Below are positions 54,425 to 61,981 of a stretch of DNA of 64,000 nt, in pieces. Source of the stretch: Dermatophilus congolensis (GTDB taxonomy: Bacteria > Actinomycetota > Actinomycetes > Actinomycetales > Dermatophilaceae); the NCBI GenBank assembly GCA_030538115.1, contig JAUNUP010000002.1, positions 183,508 through 247,507 of the forward strand, written 5' to 3'. The first letter of the stretch is position 1; each line of letters begins with the position of its first letter. The position numbers were made by a program, and so were the translations under genes. Below the pieces are notes generated by a model. It saw only the letters and a program-made list of their open reading frames with translations, did not search any database and was not told the DNA's origin.

Positions 54425-57400
54425 GTGACCGCGACCGAGACCACCCCCACCGATCAGGCAGCTCCGACCGCCAACCACGTGCGGATCGTCACTGCGGCAA
54501 GCCTGTTCGACGGACACGACGCCTCGATCAACATCATGCGGCGGATCATGCAGGCCCAGGGCTGCGAGGTGATCCACCTCGGGCACAACCGCTCGGTCGC
54601 CGAGGTGCTGCGCGCCGCGATCCAGGAGGACGTGCACGGCATCGCCGTCAGCTCGTACCAGGGCGGGCACGTCGAGTACTTCAAGTACCTCGTGGATGAG
54701 CTCAAGGCCAACGGAGTGGGCCACGTCAAGGTCGTCGGTGGCGGCGGCGGCGTCATCGTGCCCGACGAGATCGCCGACCTGCGTAACTCGGGCGTGACGA
54801 TCTTCTCCCCCGAAGACGGGCAGCGCCTCGGCCTGGCCGGGATGATCGGGCAGGTCGTCGACTCCTGCGACTCCGACCTATGGGAGCTCGGCGCACCTGC
54901 CCTCGACGACGTGCTGGCCGGCGACGAGGCCGCTGTGGCGCGGGCGATCACCGGCGCTGAGCTGGGGCTGCTCGACCCCGACCTGCACGCGGGCATCATG
55001 GCGGCTGCCTCGCGCTCGAACGCGCCCGTGCTCGGCATCACCGGCACCGGCGGCTCCGGCAAGTCCAGCCTCACCGACGAGCTCGTACGCCGCCTGCGCC
55101 TCGACCAGTCAGATCGGCTGCGCGTGGCCGTGCTCGCCGTCGACCCTACCCGCAGCCGCACCAAGGGCGCGCTGCTCGGCGACCGCATCCGCATGTCGTC
55201 GCTCGACAGCGACCGCGTCTTCTTCCGCTCGCTGGCCACCCGCGGCCACGACCAGGTGCCCGACCACCTCACCGACGTCATCGAGGTCGTCAAGGCCGCC
55301 GGGTTCGACCTGATCATCCTCGAGACCCCCGGCATCGGACAGGGCGACGGCGCCGTCACCCAGTACTCCGACGTGTCGCTGTACGTGATGACCCCCGAGT
55401 TCGGGGCGAGCAGCCAGCTCGAGAAGATCGACATGCTCGACCTCGCCGACGTGGTCGCGATCAACAAGTTCGAGCGCCGCGGAGCCGAAGACGCACTGCG
55501 CGACGTGGGCCGCCAGATGGTGCGCAACCGCGAGGCGTTCGGTTCGGGCCCCGAGGACATGCCGGTCTTCGGCACCTCCGCCGCCACGTTCAACGACGAC
55601 GGCGTCACCGCGCTCTACCAGGAGCTCCGCCGCCTGCTCGGCGAGAAGGGCATGCCCGTCGGCGAGTGCGAACTGCCCGAGGTGCACACCCGCAAGTCGA
55701 CCAAGATCGCCACGGTCGTGCCCGCCACCCGCGTGCGCTACCTCGCCGAGATCAGCGAGACCGTGCGCGGCTACCACGCCGACACCCGCGACTACGCCGC
55801 CAAGGCCGTGCGGGCGCAGCGCCTCGACGCGGTGCGCGGCGAGCTGGCCGAGATCGGCGCCTCGACCTCCGATGTGGAGGGGCTGCTCGCCAAGGCCCGC
55901 AACGACCTGCCCGGCGAGGTGCACGACCTGCTGGAGCGGTGGCCGTCGGTGGTCGAGTCGTACTCCGGTGACGTGCAGGTCGTGAAGGTGCGCGACCGTG
56001 AGCTGCGCACGCAGCTCACCCGTAAGTCGCTGTCGGGCAACGTGATCCCGCGCGTGGCCCTGCCCCGCTACACCGACCACGGCGAGCTCGTCAGCTTCTT
56101 GCGCCGCGAGAACCTGCCCGGCTACTTCCCGTTCACTGCGGGCGTGTTCCCGTTCAAGCGCGAGGGCGAAGACCCGGCACGCATGTTCGCCGGCGAAGGC
56201 GACCCGTTCCGCACGAACCGCCGGTTCAAGATGCTCTCCGCCGACGGCGAGGCCACCCGCCTCTCCACTGCGTTCGACTCCGTGACGCTGTACGGCCGCG
56301 ACCCCGACCCGCGCCCCGACGTGTACGGCAAGGTCGGCACCTCCGGCGTCTCGGTGGCGACGCTCGACGACATGAAGGCGCTGTACGACGGGTTCGACCT
56401 GGTCAGCCCCACGACCTCCGTGTCGATGACGATCAACGGCCCCGCGCCGACGATCCTCGCGTTCTTCCTCAACACCGCCATCGACCAGCAGCTCGACGCG
56501 TTCCGCGAGCGCGAGGGCCGTGCACCGAACGCCGAGGAGGCGGCCGGGCTGCGCGCCCACGCCCTCGCCAACGTGCGCGGCACCGTGCAGGCCGACATCC
56601 TCAAGGAGGACCAGGGTCAGAACACGTGCATCTTCTCCACGGAGTTCTCGCTGCGGATGATGGGCGACATCCAGCAGTGGTTCATCGACAACTTGGTGCG
56701 CAACTTCTACTCGGTCTCGATCTCCGGGTACCACATCGCGGAGGCCGGGGCGAACCCCATCAGCCAGCTCGCGTTCACCCTGGCGAACGGGTTCACGTAC
56801 GTCGAGAGCTACCTCGCGCGCGGCATGCACATCGACGACTTCGCGCCCAACCTGTCGTTCTTCTTCAGCAACGGCATGGACCCGGAGTACTCGGTGCTCG
56901 GCCGCGTGGCCCGACGCATCTGGGCCGTGGCGATGCGCGACAAGTACGGCGCCGCCGAGCGTTCGCAGAAGCTCAAGTACCACGTGCAGACCTCGGGCCG
57001 CAGCCTGCACGCGCAGGAGATGGACTTCAACGACATCCGCACGACCCTGCAGGCGCTCATCGCGATCTACGACAACGCCAACTCCCTGCACACCAACGCA
57101 TACGACGAGGCCATCACGACCCCGACGGAGGAGTCGGTGCGGCGGGCGCTCGCGATCCAGCTCATCATCAACCGCGAGTGGGGCATGGCGATGAACGAGA
57201 ACCCCAACCAGGGCTCGTTCCTCATCGACGAGCTGACCGACCTGGTCGAAGAGGCCGTGCTCGTCGAGTTCGACCGCATCACCGAGCGCGGCGGCGTGCT
57301 CGGCGCGATGGAAACGGGCTACCAGCGAGGCCGGATCCAGGACGAGTCGATGCTCTACGAACACCGCAAGCACGACGGGTCGCTGCCGATCATCGGCGTG

Positions 57401-57676
57401 AACACCTTCCGCAACCCGAAGGCCGACGGCGAGCCGGTCACGGTCGAATTGGCGCGCGCGACGGAGGCGGAGAAGGAAAGCCAGCTGAGCCGAGTGCGCG
57501 CGTTCAAGGCGGCGAACGAGAGCGCGGCTGAGGAAGCCCTGGCGAACCTGAAGGCAGCCGCGATAGCGGGAGACAACGTCTTCGAGGTGTTGATGGACGC
57601 GGCCCGCGTCTGCTCCCTGCAGCAGGTCACGGAGGCGTTCTTCGAAGTAGGAGGCCAGTACCGCAGAAACGTGTGA
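54425..57676 (+). CDS. icmF: Fused isobutyryl-CoA mutase (B12 domain, MeaI GTPase, mutase barrel)
   Basis: A 1083-residue IcmF. It has an N-terminal adenosylcobalamin-binding domain with base-off motif SLFDGHDASINI (His31) and GGGGGVIVPDEI. A G-protein chaperone domain follows, with P-loop GTGGSGKSSL (about residue 206) and switch region LETPGIGQGDGAV. The C-terminal mutase TIM barrel (about 530-1083) includes RDPDPRPDVYGKVGTSGVSV, DILKEDQGQNTCIFSTEFSL and HVQTSGRSLHAQEMDFNDIR. Order and length match IcmF, which interconverts isobutyryl-CoA and n-butyryl-CoA (some also pivalyl-CoA), not methylmalonyl-CoA mutase. GTG 54425 is chosen because AGGAGG lies 4 nt upstream. The divergent MarR probably controls it. 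Confidence 0.94.
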   Translation: MTATETTPTDQAAPTANHVRIVTAASLFDGHDASINIMRRIMQAQGCEVIHLGHNRSVAEVLRAAIQEDVHGIAVSSYQGGHVEYFKYLVDELKANGVGHVKVVGGGGGVIVPDEIADLRNSGVTIFSPEDGQRLGLAGMIGQVVDSCDSDLWELGAPALDDVLAGDEAAVARAITGAELGLLDPDLHAGIMAAASRSNAPVLGITGTGGSGKSSLTDELVRRLRLDQSDRLRVAVLAVDPTRSRTKGALLGDRIRMSSLDSDRVFFRSLATRGHDQVPDHLTDVIEVVKAAGFDLIILETPGIGQGDGAVTQYSDVSLYVMTPEFGASSQLEKIDMLDLADVVAINKFERRGAEDALRDVGRQMVRNREAFGSGPEDMPVFGTSAATFNDDGVTALYQELRRLLGEKGMPVGECELPEVHTRKSTKIATVVPATRVRYLAEISETVRGYHADTRDYAAKAVRAQRLDAVRGELAEIGASTSDVEGLLAKARNDLPGEVHDLLERWPSVVESYSGDVQVVKVRDRELRTQLTRKSLSGNVIPRVALPRYTDHGELVSFLRRENLPGYFPFTAGVFPFKREGEDPARMFAGEGDPFRTNRRFKMLSADGEATRLSTAFDSVTLYGRDPDPRPDVYGKVGTSGVSVATLDDMKALYDGFDLVSPTTSVSMTINGPAPTILAFFLNTAIDQQLDAFREREGRAPNAEEAAGLRAHALANVRGTVQADILKEDQGQNTCIFSTEFSLRMMGDIQQWFIDNLVRNFYSVSISGYHIAEAGANPISQLAFTLANGFTYVESYLARGMHIDDFAPNLSFFFSNGMDPEYSVLGRVARRIWAVAMRDKYGAAERSQKLKYHVQTSGRSLHAQEMDFNDIRTTLQALIAIYDNANSLHTNAYDEAITTPTEESVRRALAIQLIINREWGMAMNENPNQGSFLIDELTDLVEEAVLVEFDRITERGGVLGAMETGYQRGRIQDESMLYEHRKHDGSLPIIGVNTFRNPKADGEPVTVELARATEAEKESQLSRVRAFKAANESAAEEALANLKAAAIAGDNVFEVLMDAARVCSLQQVTEAFFEVGGQYRRNV

Positions 57677-57682
57677 GCTGCG

Positions 57683-57714
57683 AGAGCCCGCGTGCCACGG
57701 CACTTCCGGGCTCT
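57683..57714 (+). terminator. Terminator-like hairpin after icmF enclosing a core palindrome
   Basis: Arms AGAGCCCG (57683-57690) and CGGGCTCT (57707-57714) enclose GTGCCACGGCAC (57692-57703). The stem starts 7 nt past the icmF stop, so the core palindrome of the dispersed repeat family forms its apical part. Confidence 0.65.
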
Positions 57715-57729
57715 GGTGACAAGAAGGAC

Positions 57730-57776
57730 TTCATGTGCCGTGGCACCCCAACCGGTGGGGTGCCACGGCACATGAA
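57730..57776. repeat. 21-bp-arm perfect inverted repeat built on the core palindrome
   Basis: Positions 57730-57750 are exactly reverse-complementary to 57756-57776, leaving a 5-nt loop ACCGG. Each arm contains the core GTGCCGTGGCAC / GTGCCACGGCAC and an ATG/CAT shoulder. It lies in the convergent gap between icmF and the GNAT gene, with no U-tract. Confidence 0.85.
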
Positions 57777-57802
57777 CGTCTTCGAGGTCACGTCATCACA
57801 TC

Positions 57803-57929
57803 GGTGCCGCGGCACATGTTCTCCGCCCCCGCCCCTCCCAGCACGAGTGCCAGGGCACGGTAGGGACCACTCCGTCCCATGGCACAGGTGCAGAAAGGCG
57901 CCGTGATGCTGTGACATGTGCCATGGGAC
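57803..57929. repeat. Dispersed palindrome element, copy B, plus a 13-bp-arm inverted repeat
   Basis: Copy B (57803-57860) has left core GTGCCGCGGCAC, body start ACATGTTCTC and right core GTGCCAGGGCAC, aligned in length with the 63.8-kb copy. Beyond it GTCCCATGGCACA (57874-57886) and TGTGCCATGGGAC (57917-57929) are a perfect 13-bp inverted repeat. The whole gap 57677-57960 holds only these structures. Confidence 0.75.
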
Positions 57930-57960
57930 CCCCAACGAAAGGGCGACATGCCACACGGAC

Positions 57961-58947
57961 TCAGCTCGGGGCTGTCGCTCCTGCTGCTACCGCGTCCAGG
58001 GCCACGCGCACCGCGCCTTCCTCATCGCGCACCGCAGTGACCGGCCAGAAGCGGGCACCTCTCGTCTCGACTCCGTGCGACGCGGCCTGCGCCAGGACTC
58101 GCGCGATGTCGGCCGCCGGTCGGGAGGTGAGCACCACCGCTCCCGACACCGCGTCTTCGATGCGGAGCGCGAGTTCGTGCGCCCCGGCCTCCGTGACGTG
58201 ACCTGCGGGTTCGAGGTCGCGGACGAGCGGGACCCCGAGCTCCAGGGCCAACCTCCGACCGCGGGCGACCAGTTCGTGCACCGGCGCCCCCACCGCCACC
58301 GCCTCGGAGGCGAGCAGCACCACCAGCGGCCGCGTCACCTGACCCCGGCGCGACACGGCCTGGTACGGCGCGGCGGGCCACTCCTCGCGGGTCACGCCGT
58401 AGACGACGTGGTCGCGCCACGCCTCCACTGCGTCGGCGTCCCCCAGCCACAGGTACCGGGGCCAGGCCCCGCGTCGTGTGAACCCGAGCCGCCGCAACAC
58501 CCCCGCGGAGGCGGTATTGCCCGGCTGCACGCACGCCTCGAGCCGGTGCAGCCCGAGCCCGTGCGGCGACGGGGAGAACGCGAGTTGCACCACGAGCCTC
58601 AGCCCTTCGGTGAACAGCCCTTCACCCGCATACGGGTCGTAGCTGTCGTACCCGAGGGTCGCGGAGAGTGCCCTCCCCCGCTGGATCCCCGTGACGTTCA
58701 CCTTGCCGACGATGTCGTGCGCCCCCTCCGGGTGCAGGGCGCGGATGAGAAACGTGCGGTGCCGGTCGGATTGGTTGCGCAGGTGATGTCCGAGGTCTTT
58801 GGGGTCGACGGGATTCCACGGCTTGAGCCGCTCCCGAGACCCTTCGACGGCCAGCGCGTACGGCGCGAGGTCGTCGGTCGTCGGTGTGTGTACGCGAACC
58901 CGCTCGCCGATGCGCTCCCAGCCCGCCTCAGGCGACAACGAGACCAT
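57961..58947 (-). CDS. RimJ/RimL-type GNAT acetyltransferase with extra C-terminal domain
   Basis: A 328-residue protein. Residues about 15-190 are a RimJ/RimL-like GNAT fold (RERLKPWNPVDPKDLGHHLR; acetyl-CoA region LFTEGLRLVVQLAF; RLEACVQPGNTASAGVLRRL; GFTRRGAW). Residues about 200-328 form an additional alpha/beta region (RPLVVLLASEAVAVGAPVHE; PVTAVRDEEGAVRVALDAVA) that I do not recognise. The target amine is unknown. The ATG at 58947 lies inside the end of the amidohydrolase gene (20-bp overlap on the same strand), so translation is probably coupled. No Shine-Dalgarno is evident. Confidence 0.75.
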   Translation of the reverse strand: MVSLSPEAGWERIGERVRVHTPTTDDLAPYALAVEGSRERLKPWNPVDPKDLGHHLRNQSDRHRTFLIRALHPEGAHDIVGKVNVTGIQRGRALSATLGYDSYDPYAGEGLFTEGLRLVVQLAFSPSPHGLGLHRLEACVQPGNTASAGVLRRLGFTRRGAWPRYLWLGDADAVEAWRDHVVYGVTREEWPAAPYQAVSRRGQVTRPLVVLLASEAVAVGAPVHELVARGRRLALELGVPLVRDLEPAGHVTEAGAHELALRIEDAVSGAVVLTSRPAADIARVLAQAASHGVETRGARFWPVTAVRDEEGAVRVALDAVAAGATAPS

Positions 58948-60013
58948 TGAGCACGATGTTCGAGGGTGTGGCCAGCAGCGACAGGTCATCGAACGGGTTG
59001 CCGCTCGCGACAACGAGATCCGCAGGCGCGCCTTCTTCAATCCCCGGTCGGCGCAGCCACTCCCGAGCCCGCCACGTCGCAGCCGAGATCGCCTCGACCG
59101 TAGTCATGCCCGCCTTGGTCAACTCGGCCATCTCCTCGGCGACGAGCCCGTGCGGGATGACGCCGCCGGCGTCGGTACCCACGAAGATCGGCACGCCGGC
59201 GTCGTGGGCTGCGCCGATGGTGTTGTAGCGGCGTTCGTACAGGTCACGCATGTGGGCGGCGTAGCCGGGGAACTTGGCCTCGCCCGCCTCCGCGATGTTC
59301 GGAAACGTGAGGATGTTGACGAGCGTGGGCACGATCGCGATGCCCTTGGCGGCGAAGACCTCGACGGTCTCCTCGGTGAGCCCGGTGGCGTGCTCGATGC
59401 AGTCGGTGCCCGCCTCCGCGAAGTCTGCGAGCGACTGTTCACCGAAGCAGTGGGCGGTGACTCGTGCCCCCTCTTCGTGCGCCGCGGCGATGGCGGCGGT
59501 GAGCGCCTCCACGGGCCAGCACGGAGCGAGATCGCCCACGTCACGGTGGATCCAGTCGCCGACGAGCTTCACCCATCCGTCTCCGCGGCGCGCCTCGTGA
59601 CGCACGTACTCGACGAGGTCTTCGGGCTCGATCTCGTGCCCGTAGTTGCGGATGTACCGCTTCGTGCGCGCGATGTGGCGGCCGGCTCTGATGATCTCGG
59701 GCATGTCGTCACGCTCTTGCAAGAACCGCGTGTCGAGCGCGGATCCGGCGTCGCGGATGAGCAGGGTGCCGGCGTCACGGTCGGTCGTCGCCTGCGCGAT
59801 CGCTTCCTCGGCCTCAATGGCTCCGCCGGGCCCCATGCCGACGTGACAGTGCGCATCGACGAACCCGGGCAGCGCGTACCCCTGCACCGTCTGTACATCC
59901 CCGGAGGTGGGTGGCGTGAACGTGAACCGCCCCCCGACGACCCAGACCTCAGGCCGGATGTCGTCAGCCGAGACGAACACCTGCCCCTTCACGTGCAACA
60001 CGGGCGCGCTCAT
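58928..60013 (-). CDS. Imidazolonepropionase-like metal-dependent amidohydrolase
   Basis: A 361-residue cytoplasmic amidohydrolase. The metal site is readable: HxH in GFVDAHCHVGMG (about 68-79), a likely carboxylated Lys in DGWVKLVGDWIH, His in ARVTAHCFGEQ and in CIEHATGL, and Asp in FVGTDAGGVIPH. The small beta domain from both termini (SAPVLHVKGQVFVS and NPFDDLSLLATPSNIVLNGL) is typical. Related proteins hydrolyse cyclic amides, Xaa-Pro/Arg dipeptides or ochratoxin-like amides; no specific substrate can be named. ATG 60013 begins the family sequence. It is followed by the overlapping GNAT gene. Confidence 0.85.
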   Translation of the reverse strand: MSAPVLHVKGQVFVSADDIRPEVWVVGGRFTFTPPTSGDVQTVQGYALPGFVDAHCHVGMGPGGAIEAEEAIAQATTDRDAGTLLIRDAGSALDTRFLQERDDMPEIIRAGRHIARTKRYIRNYGHEIEPEDLVEYVRHEARRGDGWVKLVGDWIHRDVGDLAPCWPVEALTAAIAAAHEEGARVTAHCFGEQSLADFAEAGTDCIEHATGLTEETVEVFAAKGIAIVPTLVNILTFPNIAEAGEAKFPGYAAHMRDLYERRYNTIGAAHDAGVPIFVGTDAGGVIPHGLVAEEMAELTKAGMTTVEAISAATWRAREWLRRPGIEEGAPADLVVASGNPFDDLSLLATPSNIVLNGLVVA

Positions 60014-60257
60014 ACAACCCGAGCGTAGCGGCAGAGTCGTCACGGATGACTCCAGGGCCTCCGCCACGATTGCTAACGCGGACCTGTGGATAGCCGAGAT
60101 TCAGGCAATGAGGTCACAGCAGCGCTCTAGCGTTACGGTGCCGCATCGTTCACCTGTCTGCGTTCACGCTTGTGGAGATGACGAAACCCCGGCGATGTGG
60201 CTGTGAGCCAGGGATCGTTCCGGGGTCTTCGCCATTCACCGTAGTGCAGGAGCGGAC

Positions 60258-60914
60258 ATGAAATCAACGCCGATCGACTACGTGAGATTGCGAGAACTCC
60301 TTTCTGCGGAACGCCTGGGGTCATACCTGCGGGCAACCGACGATGATCTCGTGCGGACTTTCGCGCTGTACGAGTGGAACATCGATGCCTCCGCGGCGGC
60401 GTTGTCGCTCACCGCGATCGTAGAGGTGGTCGTGCGAAATGCCCTCGACACGCAGATGCAGGCCTGGGCGGGCCGTCGAAGCGGTGGCGACTGGATGGAC
60501 ATGGCGCCGCTTGACGACCGCGGCCAAGCCGATATTCGCAAGGCAAGGGCCAGGGCATCGCGAGGGGGCCGACAGGCTACTCACGGACACGTGGTGGCGG
60601 AATTGAGCCTGGGTTTCTGGCGCTACCTCGTCAGCCGCCGCTATTACACGTCACTCTGGGTTCCCGGTCTTCGATACGCATTCCCAGGCATGGCCGGGCA
60701 GGCAGAGCAACAGAGGCGCTCGATCGAGAGCGACCTGCAGCAGCTACTCTTTCTCCGGAATCGGGCGGCACACCACGAGCCCATCCACCGACGCGACCTC
60801 GATGCAGACCTCGCCCGCGCCATCGAACTACTCGGCTGCGTGGATCCGACAGCCGCGGCCTGGGCGAGCAACCGCGAGATGCTGTCGGTCGTCATCGCTC
60901 GGCGGCCGACCTAG
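60258..60914 (+). CDS. Abi-like HEPN-domain protein (possible abortive-infection RNase)
   Basis: A 218-residue all-helical protein of the Abi_2/AbiD-F type. The family start DYVRLRELLSAERLGSYLRA is followed by YEWNIDASAAALSLTAIVEV, VVRNALDTQM and SLGFWRYLVS. The C-terminus has FLRNRAAHHEPIHRRDLDAD, where Arg167-x4-His172 is the HEPN ribonuclease motif. Such proteins halt translation or cut RNA when phage infects; no test in this host is implied. AGGAG lies 5 nt before the ATG. It is on the opposite strand to its neighbours, and its stop overlaps the stop of an orphan antitoxin gene by 4 bp. Confidence 0.75.
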   Translation: MKSTPIDYVRLRELLSAERLGSYLRATDDDLVRTFALYEWNIDASAAALSLTAIVEVVVRNALDTQMQAWAGRRSGGDWMDMAPLDDRGQADIRKARARASRGGRQATHGHVVAELSLGFWRYLVSRRYYTSLWVPGLRYAFPGMAGQAEQQRRSIESDLQQLLFLRNRAAHHEPIHRRDLDADLARAIELLGCVDPTAAAWASNREMLSVVIARRPT

Positions 60915-61177
60915 AAGGAGCGCTGACGGGAAGCGACGTGGAACTCTGCCACCGTCGCGGGCTCATCTTCGGGGATCTCAAGGTCGAGTCGACCGTACTC
61001 CCGCCCGGCGTTCATCAACTGCTCGATCCACGTCCGGTCTGCCCTGCCGGAAGCAGTCAGCGCGTCGACGAGGATCGCGCGCGCCTCGGCCTCCATCGAC
61101 GTGCCCCGAGCTGCAGCGCGCAGACGCAAGCGCTGCTCCGTGGCCTCCGGAAGGTTGAGGATCGTGATCTCAGGCAT
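60911..61177 (-). CDS. FitA-like antitoxin without a cognate PIN toxin
   Basis: An 88-residue protein whose N-terminus PEITILNLPEATEQRLRLRA, AARGTSMEAEARAILVDAL is the FitA/StbC-type ribbon-helix-helix antitoxin pattern. The tail TWIEQLMNAGREYGRLDLEI would bind a toxin. In the usual arrangement a PIN toxin gene follows immediately, but here the next downstream sequence is the opposite-strand Abi-like gene. It is either an orphan remnant or works with something else. Its start ATG is at 61177. Confidence 0.8.
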   Translation of the reverse strand: MPEITILNLPEATEQRLRLRAAARGTSMEAEARAILVDALTASGRADRTWIEQLMNAGREYGRLDLEIPEDEPATVAEFHVASRQRSF

Positions 61178-61337
61178 GGAGCAATGATGTCAATGCAACA
61201 GCCAAGTGTCGTCCATGGATCGGGCTGCCGGCGCGACGGCTTCCGGCTCGACGCTTGTCCGCCACTTGGCCGCGCTGCGTACTTGTCCGTGTCGTCTTCC
61301 GGTTGCGGGGCTTGCCCTCTGTGAGCAGGGTGGATTC

Positions 61338-61775
61338 ATGACCTTCGGCAACGAAACCCCCAGCATCGACACCGGCGGCGGCCTTGAGAACGTCGACGGC
61401 CCTGGCATCGACGACGTCGAGGCCGGCACGGCAGAGGCCGAGCGCGAGGTCCGCATCGACTCCGAGGAAGGTGACGACCTTCCGGTGACCCCGCCGGAGA
61501 TGCAACCGCGCACTGGCGCATCTCTGGCGTCCGACGACTTCCCCGCCCCGGAGTCGATCGAACAGCGAATCATGCAGGAGGAGCCCGACCCCGACTCCGC
61601 CTACGGCGCGCCCGACGACGAAGGCGGTTTGGAGGCCGAGGCACGCTCCGGCGGTGACGACCCCGACGCGATCCCCGCCGACCAGGATTTCGTCGGCGGC
61701 GGCGAGAACACGAACCTCGTCTTCGACGGCCCGGCCGAGGAAGCAGCGATGAGGCTCACCGAGCCGGAAGTCTGA
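61338..61775 (+). CDS. DUF5709-like acidic protein
   Basis: A 145-residue, strongly acidic protein (many D, E and G, few K). The middle segment ESIEQRIMQEEPDPDSAYGA, then PDDEGGLEAEARSGGDD, and the end FDGPAEEAAMRLTEPE match the pattern of the actinobacterial DUF5709 family, whose role is unknown. No signal peptide, membrane segment or catalytic motif is seen. ATG 61338 has GCAGGGTGG upstream. A G/C-rich imperfect hairpin (CCTTCGGC ... GCCGAAAGG, about 61839-61859) follows at 65 bp and may end the transcript. Confidence 0.75.
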   Translation: MTFGNETPSIDTGGGLENVDGPGIDDVEAGTAEAEREVRIDSEEGDDLPVTPPEMQPRTGASLASDDFPAPESIEQRIMQEEPDPDSAYGAPDDEGGLEAEARSGGDDPDAIPADQDFVGGGENTNLVFDGPAEEAAMRLTEPEV

Positions 61776-61785
61776 TCCGACGAAG

Positions 61786-61968
61786 AGGCGCGGTCGCGGG
61801 AGTCAATCTCCCCAGGCGGCCACACAGACCCGAGGGCGCCTTCGGCCCCCGCCGAAAGGGCTCCTCGTCTGCGGTTAGGCGCGGTCGCGGGTGTCGGCTC
61901 CCACCGATCGTGTGGCGCGGCGCTGGGGCTGGTAGCCGAGTGTCCGCGATAAGAGCGTGCCGCGGCAC
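61786..61968. repeat. Short repeats between the DUF5709 gene and ffh
   Basis: AGGCGCGGTCGCGGG occurs twice in direct orientation (61786-61800, 61877-61891). The perfect core palindrome GTGCCGCGGCAC of the dispersed repeat family lies at 61957-61968, 14 bp past the ffh stop on the minus strand. No gene is visible in this 206-bp gap. Confidence 0.6.
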
Positions 61969-61981
61969 AGTCCCCCGGCGC

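Noticed and set aside
54425..57676. Methylmalonyl-CoA mutase large subunit
   Set aside because: The B12 domain is N-terminal and a MeaI-type GTPase domain lies between it and the barrel. This order belongs to IcmF.
55109..57703. Long open frame (864 codons) on the minus strand opposite icmF
   Set aside because: It is the GC-rich antisense shadow of icmF. Its translation is Val/His/Arg/Leu-rich with no domain, while the plus strand encodes a full IcmF.
57690..57930. CRISPR array
   Set aside because: The repeats are palindromes with unequal spacing and inverted orientation, with no constant-length spacers and no cas genes in the window.
60080..60257. A tRNA gene or attachment site upstream of the Abi-like gene
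   Set aside because: There is a small hairpin (ACCCCGG 60186-60192 / CCGGGGT 60220-60226) but no GTTCRANYC T-arm and no cloverleaf could be drawn.
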